Shown: positions 37,602-46,775 of the stretch, in pieces
Layout: every line of letters begins with the position of its first letter
How positions within the stretch are numbered: the first letter of the stretch is position 1
Assembly: GCA_002633005.1 (NCBI GenBank)
Contig: NMRA01000786.1
Span: forward strand, 82,981 to 145,652
DNA length: 62,672 bases
Source: Phoronis australis
Lineage: Eukaryota > Phoronida > Phoronidae
Direction of reading: 5' to 3'
Notes under the pieces: model-generated
The model's database searches: none
The model's input: the letters and a program-made list of their open reading frames with translations, nothing else
What the model was told of the DNA's origin: nothing
Program-made: the position numbers and the translations under genes

Positions 37602-38260
37602 GTGGAGAGTGACGAATCCCCAGTTTTCAGAGATGTTTTTCTACAGTTTTGTTTGGAGTTCATTGAATCAAAGCTTCTAGCACATGGAGATGTCATTTGC
37701 CTTTCAAAAATAAAGCAAGACTTTGAAGCTGTTCTTCAGAAAGCTGGTGTGCATGAAGTTATTTGGACAGGCAATCTTAAGAAATATTGTTGAAGCTACT
37801 CACTGTTGTAGTTTGTGCCTGACTAAGAGATACGAAAGTGAATTGAGGCTAGTGTTCAATAATTCACTTGCTGACTCTAATTAACACAGCCCATTGTAAC
37901 ATATTTTGAATCAAACGTTTGCCCAAATAGTGCCCGCCTCCAAACAAGGACTTAGTGTTTGACCCTTCATTGCCTGCGGGCTAATCACCAGTGTGCAGTG
38001 CTGTACCCTCTCTAATCGACCATAGTTGGCTCCTTGGCGGTGGAGCTTTGCAGTTAATATGTATGGCAATGACCGCATCTCCATTGACAGTACTAAACGA
38101 TGAACGCTGCAAGTGCAAAAAGAACATGTGTGCTGGGAAACTGAGTTTGTGCTGCAATGCTGGGTCAAACTGTACAGAAATGTGCAGCTGTGACAACTGT
38201 AGTAACATCAGCAACACTGACTGCATAACATTGGATAGTTCTTTGACAGGCCAACCCTAA
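37602..38260 (+). pseudogene. Transposon gene remnant with Cys-cluster C-terminus
   Basis: The first ORF (37602-37793) reads RDVFLQFCLEFIESKLL and ends at a stop. After about 200 unmatched bases a second ORF (37991-38260) ends in a dense cysteine cluster: CKCKKNMC, then CCNAGSNCTEMCSCDNC. Such CxCxKxxC...CTxxCxCxxC tails are typical of the family carrying the FDGY/DDTDLL nuclease-like motifs in the element at 8296-13103, though those central motifs are missing here, consistent with an internal deletion. Zinc binding by the cluster is likely by analogy. Confidence 0.5.
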
Positions 38261-39000
38261 ATAGACCTCCAACCCCGTTATTTCCTTTTTTGTATTAAAA
38301 AGTTAATTTTATTTGTTGATTAAGTCATAGAAAGTACATACTTTGATCATTGTCATGTATTTGTCTCATACTGCTTAATAAACGCTGTCAGAATAATCTA
38401 TTTTAATACAGTCTTTGTGCACATTCACAGAGATCATTCAACTATATTGTTTTTGTACTATAACATATTTCTGGTGTATTATGCAAACAAGCTGTATTTT
38501 ACACCATTAGTCAATGTTTTAGTCATTGAGGCACAAATTTTGCCCAGTCTCAAGTGTTTTGTGTTATTTTTGTTGCCTGACAATGCCAGAATAACTTCCT
38601 AGAAACATTCAGACTTAGTTTGTATTTTTGCCACTAGGTGTCTCTTTACGTTTTTTAAATTTCACTGTTTACAATTAATTTACAATAGTAAAACATGTAA
38701 TGTGAGTGTAATATTGTTCAATACAATGGCACTGATGGGACCATATTACTTGTTTTACAAAAAAGTCACCAAAACTGTTGTTTTTACAAATATAAGTTTA
38801 CTAAGCTCTTTGGTGATTATTAGGTAACTTCAAACTCAAATTTCTCAAAAATGTGCAACTTTATATGTGGGAACTTTTTAGATTTTGAAAACACTCTAAT
38901 AAATGAATTAAAAAACACCAAAATAAAATTGCCCCCCTAAAGTACTCACAAAAACCATTTTCTAGAGGCCCTACAAAATCTGGCCCACCGACTATACATA

Positions 39001-40301
39001 CTTAGCTGTGAATTTCTTAGCATTAGATGTCAAACTGGAACTATTGGGTTTGTGTAAGTAAACTAGCTGTTCTGCTTCATAACCAGGGGACTTATTCAAC
39101 CTCTGTGAGATTTTCTCATTCTGAGATTTTTGTTGGTTGGCCTGTAGATCCAACATGAATTTGGAAACAGACTGGAAGCGATCCTTCAGTTGTTAGATAT
39201 AGTCTTTCTGACAGCTAAATAGACCTAAGAGAGGTTGGAAGTTTAAACCACTGAAATCACGGGGTTCTCTGTAAAACACAAGGTAGAATGGTGAGTGATC
39301 CTCTAATTGTGGCGAGGAAAATGTATTAAATGAATATTGGGCAACACCCAACCATCCCTATATTGATCGAGATTCAGTTTGATCAAGTCCGTGATGGAAT
39401 GAATCTGACGCTCAACATGTAATGAACCATGGTTTAATACAGACACAACTTTGTGGCCGATTTTCAATGCGCTGCATAGAATGTCCATCACTTTGCCAAT
39501 CAGCGACGACTGCGCATCAGTAACCAAAACTTCAGGAATCCCAAAACAGCAAATAACGCATTGAATAAGTGCCTTACAGATAGATGGCGCGTCAAGCGTT
39601 TTCAAAGGAACACAAACGGTGTATCTAGTAATGGCACAAGTAGTAACCATTAACCATAAGTACCCTGACTTCGACTAGACCATTTTCTTAAAATCCAAGA
39701 ATATTGTCTGGAAGGGACAATACAATACAGGTATACGTTCATGAAAAGGTCTTAGAATATCAGTCTTACCCTTGAATTTTGGCACCGTGCACAAGACTGG
39801 ACATAGGACACAATGCGTTGATACATGTTGGGGAAATAGAACAGTTTTCGCATCGTGAGATAAGTTCTCACACAACTCTGATGATTACTCAAAAGTGAAT
39901 CATGGTACTTCGATATCAATGGGTCTATGAACTTTTCAGGGATCACAAGCTGCAGACAAAAACGATCCTGGCCATTTGGGAAGAGCAACCTAAAAAGTAG
40001 GCCATCACACAAGTACTGTTCTGATCTAAGCGTGATAGATGGAGCAGCTTTTTTTGTCACTGGGAAAGATATTGTGCGCTAAACAATCGTAAATAGGCTT
40101 AAAATGTGGCGAAGCCATTTGGGCCAAACGGAACTGTTGAGCCTTAAAAGGAAGTTTGTAGTCACGAAGTATCTTCCGTTTAATAATCTTGAAAACTATG
40201 TTAAGGTCACGTTGGTTTGGAATATGTTGCGCAGTCATGTCATCGGTATCGGACACCAAAGGTTTTGGCTTTTGTAGAAACTCTGGAACTTTGTAGAACA
40301 C
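39001..40301 (-). pseudogene. Gypsy integrase (fragmented)
   Basis: Reading downward: a linker VPEFLQKPKPLVSD (40301-40026), then the zinc-binding HHCC motif (H-x5-H...C-x2-C, ending in VQSCARCQ; 40060-39752). The catalytic core at 39650-39303 has VLVTDAQSSL with the second Asp and HVERQIHSI with the Glu. Downstream, SPFYLVFYREPRD is followed by an in-frame stop. Three frames are used, so the protein is not made intact. Confidence 0.85.
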
Positions 40302-41070
40302 GTTCTAAGTGTTTCATATGTGTCCCTTCATCCTGTGAGAAAATAATGCAATCATCATGAATCGCAACACAAAAAGTATCATGTCCTGGAATAGTAGCCA
40401 AAATTTCATTCATTTGTTGTTGCCATCTTGCTGGTGACATGTTCAAGCCCATAGAAAGGCGTAAATACTGATACATGGATGAACCAGGGTACGGACATAT
40501 ACCAGTGTATTTCTGAGAATCCTCAGACAGTGGTAAAGTATGAAAGGCGCTCTTTAGATCAATAACAGACAGCACACGACTGTTGGAGGGTCCTAGCCGC
40601 GCTAAGACATTCTGTAAGTTCATGTAATTTTGCTGAGCTGTAAGGACTCTTTTGTTTAAGTATCTGAAGTCAGACACAAATCTATAATCATGTGAGTCGG
40701 GTTTTCGTATGAGCATACATGGTGAACTGTAAGCTGAATAACCTTTCTTCAGTATTCCCAGCCTGACAAGTTTGGTTAGTTCCCTGTCCATAACAGGTTT
40801 GAGATTATCCGGTATGTTATATGGTTTGATGCAGAATGGAGTGCAGTCTTTCAACTCTATGCTAACTTTGATGTTGGGACAATGCCCTACCTCCCGATAC
40901 AAACTAAAAGCATCAGTATGCCTGTCTAACATATTTCGAACTTTAGTCTTACCATCGTTATTCAATATACACTCATCTGTATCTAGCTGAATTGAGTTTC
41001 TCAATACCTGAATAGGCGACTGCTTACTAAGAGAGTCTGTTTTCTCCACATGGGGGTATTTGGTCAACAC
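40290..41070 (-). pseudogene. Gypsy reverse transcriptase (RNase H missing)
   Basis: Fingers and palm motifs are clear: SPCMLIRKPD, YRFVSDFRYLN, VIDLKSAFHTLPL (first catalytic Asp), YLRLSMGLNMSPARWQ and AIHDDCIIFS (catalytic Asp pair). The usual Y-x-D-D is replaced by I-H-D-D. The frame ends shortly after HMKHLERVL and the sequence passes directly to the integrase linker, so the RT thumb and RNase H domain (several hundred bases) are deleted. Confidence 0.85.
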
Positions 41071-41097
41071 CTCATACTGGATGTCAGTTTCGCATTC

Positions 41098-41959
41098 CTA
41101 TATGGAAATGAAAGCCTGCAAGGTGTGTTGGTCAATTGCATGGGACACATACGCCAACTTACTCAAATCTGTAAAGCCAATACATTTGTTAGCACGAATA
41201 TGTAAAACACGACAAGACGTACATGTATTAGTTATGGGAACAGTACAGCTGCTGCGTCTGAGCTTGACAATCATGTGGTCAGGACAATACTCTTGTAGAT
41301 TAGGAGAGGTGTGGAAGAGAGCATCTGAATTTTTAACGATTTGTGGTACTTTGCCCCTAACGGTAATGTACAGACTACCACCAGGTGGAATAACCTCATT
41401 TCTTACGGGTCGAAACCAAACCTTGCGAGGTTTTACTCTGACGATATGTGTCTGGAAGTCCATCGTTGACCGTAGTGCGCCTAAAGAGGAGTCACCTATC
41501 AAGAGATCAGGGCCTGCTAGGTTACTAACGATGCACGCATCTATCTGAAAACTATGACCCTGTATGCTTACTGTGAAAACAATTCTCCTAGTAGAAAGAT
41601 ACCAAATAATCACCAGTGCCAACCTTAAACCTACGTTCAACCGTCTTAACTTGAGGTAACCGAGACAAACACTTAGATATAGCAATACAATATTCTGACA
41701 CAATACTTCGGGTAGGTCCCGAATCAAATAAAATCAGTAAGTGTTCCCTATCTCCAACAGTCCCTTTTGCAAAGTGACGACTTGTTAACTGAATATTACA
41801 TGAGTTCTTGCCGAAAAACTCCGAACAATCCTCGTCGGCAACGGGCAATTCACTTGGTCCGGATGAATCACCCATTAACGAAAATTTGTCGGCGAATATA
41901 GCAGTTGAACTCCATAACATTTCTTCCATGTGTGTCCGAACTTTCCACAATGGTAACAC
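41098..41959 (-). pseudogene. Gypsy protease and pol N-terminal region
   Basis: A retropepsin with LLILFDSGPTRSIV (DSG active site) lies at 41959-41588. Its C-terminal DLLIGDSSLGAL motif is in another frame (41727-41098). The upstream end overlaps gag in a different frame, as expected for ribosomal frameshifting, but a second shift inside the protease is a lesion. An in-frame TAG near 41098 separates it from the RT region. Confidence 0.8.
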
Positions 41960-42759
41960 TGAATGCCGGACTGCTGCTGGTTACTCGGCTTATAATTCTG
42001 ACTGGGCTCACTGCGATGTCTCAGTTGGTTCGGCCTGGAGTCGTCACCTCTACGACGTGGCGATTGAGACTGTTCACGTCGGTGATACCCATGGTGCGGC
42101 AATCGAGACTGACGGTGCCCACGGTTTGGCGATCGAAATTCACCACGGTGTGGCTGACTAGAATGATCAGAAGTACTCTGAGTGGCCATAACGACATCGG
42201 AAAATGTCACTTCCTGATTGGAATGTACATCCATGGAACGCTGTGCCAATGTGGCGACTGTCTTAGCATCCACGTCTGGTGGTGCTGTCATGACCACAGC
42301 CCTCTGGCATTCCAACGGAAATGAGTAAAGAAGTTTCGTCTTAATATGTTGATCACTGTAGCCAATGCGAAGGGCTGCCGAGCGTAGCTTCTGTAAACAA
42401 TACATGTACACTTGAACGTTCATACCTTTGTTAAACTTCATGTCATTATAGTGCTTGATCATGGCGTATTCGGATCGATTCTCACAAAATCGTTCGAAGA
42501 ACTGTTTTTCCAAGTCTTTCTTCGAAGTAATCGTCATGCTTTGCGCCCACAAACGGGCTTGTCCCGCTAGAGACAAACGGAAGCGGAGGCAAATGTCCGA
42601 AAGAAGATCTTCCGTCTCTGTTTTGCTCAACAAACCATGAATCTGCAAGTAGTCTTGGAACTGTACCTAATGTGTTTGCACATTCTCAAACGAGCCATTG
42701 TCTCCCGTAAACTTTGGTTCCGGTATGAACTCCGACGCTTTCAGTTTTCCTTCTTCCAT
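41875..42759 (-). pseudogene. Gypsy gag with CCHC zinc knuckle
   Basis: Starts MEEGKLKASEF at 42759, directly after the primer binding site. Capsid-like helices follow, then an Arg/Ser/His-rich basic stretch and one CCHC knuckle (CYHCGKFGHTWKKC). A single in-frame TAG at 42667-42669 interrupts an otherwise continuous frame. Many plus-strand ORFs here are shadows of it. Confidence 0.85.
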
Positions 42760-42776
42760 GCCCGGTTTCTCCACCA
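42760..42776 (-). other. Primer binding site
   Basis: TGGTGGAGAAACCGGGC lies one or two bases inside the 5' LTR and starts with the obligatory TGG, complementary to a tRNA 3' end ending CCA. The identity of the tRNA is not assigned. Confidence 0.75.
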
Positions 42777-42777
42777 G

Positions 42778-43087
42778 GTAACGTTGCTCCGGGCGTATCA
42801 TCCAATCCACCCGACCATGCGACAACGATAGATTCACAATTCTTGCCACCATTTAATGTGTAATATTTTATGTTCTATCAACACTACAAAAGGTACCCGC
42901 TCATCCAAAACCTTTGACTACAAACAGATTGCATCCAGCGCCATCTGTTTGTCGTAAAGGTTTTGGATGAGCGGGTACCTTTTGCTATTATGACTGACCC
43001 GCCAAAAATCCCACAACTCCCTGCGTGACTTGGGGAGATAACCTTCATAACAGCCCTGCATTACCAAGGGAGATAACCCTCATAACA
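42778..43087 (-). repeat. 5' LTR of the gypsy element (with a foldback insertion)
   Basis: Minus strand runs TGTTATGAGGG to CGTTAC. It matches the 3' LTR on both sides of a roughly 120-bp insertion around 42863-42985. Confidence 0.9.
42887..42984. mobile_element. 98-bp foldback element in the 5' LTR
   Basis: Arms of about 40 bases (CAAAAGGTACCCGCTCATCC...) are complementary with about two mismatches around a short loop. The 3' LTR lacks the block, proving insertion after retrotransposition. TA lies at or near both flanks, compatible with a mariner-type MITE, but the boundary is not certain. Confidence 0.75.
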
Positions 43088-43700
43088 GTTGTTGCAACAA
43101 GATTACGCGAACGCTTCCTTAGACTTTTGACATGGCACTGCTTAAACCACAAGCTTGAGTTGGCAGTAAGGGATGCCGTGGCAGAGATGACTGGGTGTGG
43201 TCGTTTCAGAGTATTTATGGATAAACTCTATTCACGTTACAGCAGATCAAGCCGAGCTGAAAGCTGCAGCTGCTGATCTTGAGTGCCAGTTTGTTCGAAT
43301 ACATGTAGGTCGCGTGCTTGACGTTCGTTGGGTGGCAGTTTCAGAACGGTAAAGGCAATTAAGAGATCATTGAGCGCACTACATCAACATTTCAAGTTAG
43401 CCAGTGAAGACAGAATCCGTCATTCAAGTGATCGGAGTATGTTTTGGGGATTACTGCGATACTTGGAAAGTCCCACCTTCATTCAGAATCTTGCGCTGAC
43501 GCATGATGTGCAAGAAGAGTTCTCAAGCCTTTCTGTGGATCTACAATGCAGAACTACAACAATACTCCAAGCAGACAAGCTTATTCGTCGGACGGATCGC
43601 GTCCTCAAGTCTATGGTTGACAATCCCGGGTAGGCATTCGCCACTGCACTGACATGCGTTAAAGAGAAGAGGTTTGGGTCACTGGAACTGAAGGAAACCC
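43088..43700 (+). pseudogene. hAT-derived gene, 3' part
   Basis: Resumes directly after the LTR with VATRLRERF, then LTWHCLNHKLELAVRDAV, FRVFMDKLYSRY, VLDVRWVAVS and SFRTVKAIKRSLSAL, ending near KSMVDNPG at 43630. The WHCLNHxLELAV and LDVRW signatures are characteristic of hAT-derived proteins of the KIAA1586/ZNF862 type. Two compensating frame changes near 43250-43340 and a stop at about 43633 show decay. It belongs to the same gene as 33953-34749. Confidence 0.7.
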
Positions 43701-45024
43701 TTAAAGGAACCATATGCCTGATCAGTATATTCAAAGTGTTGTTGTATTTGTACGCATGCAAATTCCGGGGAAATATTTTAGATTCCGTGTTTTTGCACTG
43801 CTGGGTAAGTGTTAGCAAACACTGGTAAAAACACTGAGCCTATAAAATTTCTTTTCCTCCCTCTAACAAAATTAAAAATTGGTGACTTTTCTCAGGGGGG
43901 TAACCCGGGGGATACTCTCATAGAGTAAGCCTGAGGGTACTACAGCTATTTTAATGATCAAGTGCATTACTTGATTTCTTAAAAGGTTGCTCCTAGTAAT
44001 CATTCTTTACACAAAAAATTCTGTCACATAAAATAGTCTCTTACTTGTGAAGTCAAAGTCTCCCTAATTCAAGAATCAACATCCCAGAATATCTGAGCTG
44101 CACAAGTATACCCCAACAATGGCACGTGGCAAGAGGTACAAGAATAGCACCCAGTTCGACCAATCGCGTAATACATGTAGGTGCAAGTCAACTGAGAAAA
44201 GAAAGAGAAAACCTGTGATTTGTAATGTAAAAACAGATACCAGGGGAGTCATATATTTAAAGTTACAGTTAGTAATGTATCTAATTTTGTGATGGAAAAA
44301 GTAATCAATTATTTAAATTAAATTTCAGCAAACTCTGTTTCTGATAAAATTTTAAAAATTTGTTAAAATAAATATTTTATTGGCGCGGAACTTATATATT
44401 TAGAAAACAGAGGTATATATTGTAAGTTTTTGTGAAGTTTTGAAATATATTTCCGTGATAATTGAAAATCAAAGCCAATTGAGGAAGAGATTATTTTTCC
44501 CTGCGAAGAGTCACGGCAACTGAAGGGAATTACTTCGGCCTTCAGTGTGTCCGCCGGGGGCAGCAAAATCAAGCACAGGGTCGCATGATTGCAATTGACG
44601 TGTGGAGCTCACTGTTTTGAGATAAAACATTTTTTGAAATATTGCCGTATTTTTCCAAGCAACAGCCGATAGAACTGATAAACCATCGCGTATTTTATAC
44701 TCCTTGACTACAGGCAGTATCTAGCTGTATCCCATATACCTAATAGAGGATCTTCATGAATTTTTGTAATTATGATCTCAGTGGTTATGAAATTGGCTAC
44801 TGCTGGCTCGTGGTGGCAATTTCTCTAACTAGATTTCTTTTGTTGAAATTTGGCCAAAACACTTTTATCCTGAAAACGATGACAGATGCACCATGTTTTC
44901 GAAAGATTCTAGCCTGTGCTGCCCCCCTCCCTCCCTGTGAAGTTTAGCATTTTGGGAACGTTCATATGTCTAACCTGCCCCCCACATGTCACCTGCTAAC
45001 TGATGCTGTGGTCTTGTAAAGTCC
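43701..45024. other. No supported gene
   Basis: AT-rich sequence with short ORFs only. It may include the degraded 3' end of the hAT gene up to about 43800. Confidence 0.5.
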
Positions 45025-45029
45025 ACGTT

Positions 45030-45320
45030 CAGGGGCGGATCCAGAATTTTGAGTCAGGGGGGCCAGGGCACAGGTTAACAAGAATTTCGCCACATGTGCG
45101 ACCAGCCTAAAGTGTAGGGATGCAGGGGTCTCGAATTTTTGGGTTGGTGGACCTTATTACCAAAAACAACGGTAAACGAGATTTCTTCAAGGCCTATGTA
45201 TTTTGCATTTGTCCCCCAAGCCCCCCTGTGTGCGTCCATATACTAGTCAGCAATTCGCATCCTGAACTGCCAAATGGTATCTGGGAGAATTTCAGTTGAC
45301 CCACTCTAAATCCGCCACTG
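45030..45320. mobile_element. 291-bp MITE, CAGTGGCGGAT family, copy 2
   Basis: Termini CAGGGGCGGATCCAG and CTAAATCCGCCACTG are imperfect inverted repeats. ACGTT lies on both sides (45025-45029 and 45321-45325), a 5-bp target-site duplication. No ORF. Confidence 0.8.
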
Positions 45321-45325
45321 ACGTT

Positions 45326-46775
45326 ATTATCTGACAACCATTACATATAATTCAAAAAGTCATTTCAATCTGAGTCTTGTCATATCTACAAGACGTTTCT
45401 TGTTTAATTGATTCCACGCAAAAGTGTTATTTCCCTTGTTGTCACATTCCCATGAACGATAAACGTGTCATCTCGTAAACGATGTCAGAGTCCTGGGCTT
45501 CAAACTTTTATGCTTTTTCTAGCTAAGAGTTACATTTAGCAAAGTACATGTGAAGTGATTTGAGTACTAATCAATACGTAAGCCAAAATTGTCCTAATGG
45601 CATTTTACCACAATAAGTAACTTAGCATCTATTCAAGAAATTGTCAACAATACAGGCAGTACCAATGTCGCATTAAGGTATTAAAATAGACATGCATAAT
45701 TGTTACCGTGCCGTCCGAGTATCATGACAAGCATGATAATTAAAACATTATGAAGCAGTGCGGTAGAAAGATTGGAGGGAGCAGCACACTTCATAATCCA
45801 AATTTTCCCTATTTCTGCAAATAAATTAAGATTTTTCACACTTATTAGCTTTGATATAGCTTGGAGTGGAAAGCAACTAGTTACAAAGCATGAATCAACA
45901 ACACAATTTATGCATAAAATGTAGAAAAATGTGTGCCCTTTTTGTGACACATAATATATTTAAATCATTGATTCTCTTTAATTATTCTTGCTTAAAGCCA
46001 TTTCAAATGTAATGAAGTTACAATGTGGAAGCATTGGCTTAAATAATACAGAATACGCAATATTGGGATATTTTTAAACAAAAAATGAAAAAATCCGTAC
46101 TAGAGATTTCTTAAATTTGTTCAAACGTCGAAGACCTATTCATAGACATATCTTTCAATGTCCAAAGCCCCGCAAACTGGCTTGAAGAAGCACTTGAGTG
46201 ACACCCACTTTCAACACTACAGTACTAAAAATTCTCTCCAGATTTATCTCCCTTCTAACATGATGGACGCGGGAAAATGATGGCGATCCTGGTGTACATG
46301 TATAACTTCCTAATCTCATTGTGTGTTCTCCCTCATTGCATGCGATCTACTTGCTTGGGATATTGGAAAATTCCTGTTTTCGGTATTCAAAAACGTGTAA
46401 TTTCCTTCGTAAACTTCTGAAGGCTTATAAATGAAAAGAGGTCAATACAACCAAAATTGGTGATTTTTGTATCAGAGCCACACCAAGATCAAAAACAAAA
46501 AGTTTAAGTTGCATCTGAAAGAAGTCCCTTTGAGTGATTTATATTGTGGTTTGTTTTTTTTTTTTTTTGATTTTGTCGTGGAGTGGCTCGTTATTTTAAT
46601 TAGTTCACGCTACCATAAGCTGAATTCATTTGTTCAGATTGAGCATTTATAGTTTCGACTTCCATGTCATCTTATAGGCAATGTTAGTATCAAATTATTG
46701 TGTGGGAAAGCTTGTATTGAAAATCTGTGGCATTAACATCCACGTGCATTAGAAAACCATGCAGTTAGTGTGCCT
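45326..46775. other. No supported gene; 3' flank of SDR gene A
   Basis: AT-rich with short ORFs. A dispersed-repeat copy lies at 46598-46650. The end of the SDR A transcript should fall within the last few hundred bases, but no clear minus-strand AATAAA was identified. Confidence 0.5.
46598..46650. repeat. Dispersed repeat, copy 2
   Basis: TTAGTTCACGCTACCATAA followed by GCTGAA matches 2698-2750 with a few substitutions. Confidence 0.5.

Larger units (their letters stand above)
35830..38994 (+). mobile_element. 3.2-kb TIR DNA transposon nested in the gypsy element
   Basis: Starts TAGTCGGTGGGCCAGAT and ends with its exact reverse complement (17 bases). A further matching inner block is GTGAGTACTTT plus a G-run followed by CAA. 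TAC flanks both sides (35827-35829 and 38995-38997), and excising the element plus one TAC restores an uninterrupted gypsy pol frame, so the 3-bp target duplication is well supported. The interior holds plus-strand gene fragments (see 36091 and 37602). TIR sequence and a TAC target do not fit a superfamily I can name with confidence. Confidence 0.9.
34750..43087 (-). mobile_element. Ty3/gypsy LTR retrotransposon inserted in the hAT-derived gene
   Basis: From high to low coordinates: 5' LTR (42778-43087), primer binding site (42760-42776), gag with CCHC knuckle, protease, reverse transcriptase, integrase, a pol C-terminal segment (35826-35175), then 3' LTR (34750-34949). It is flanked by near-matching 4-base sites (GGTG at 34746-34749, GTTG at 43088-43091). 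It is itself interrupted by a TIR transposon (35830-38994) and a foldback element in the 5' LTR. Stops, frameshifts and loss of RNase H show it is inactive. LTR divergence of several percent implies an old insertion. Confidence 0.9.

Noticed and set aside
41808-42640. Plus-strand ORFs of 60-139 codons
   Set aside because: Antisense shadows of the gypsy gag and protease.
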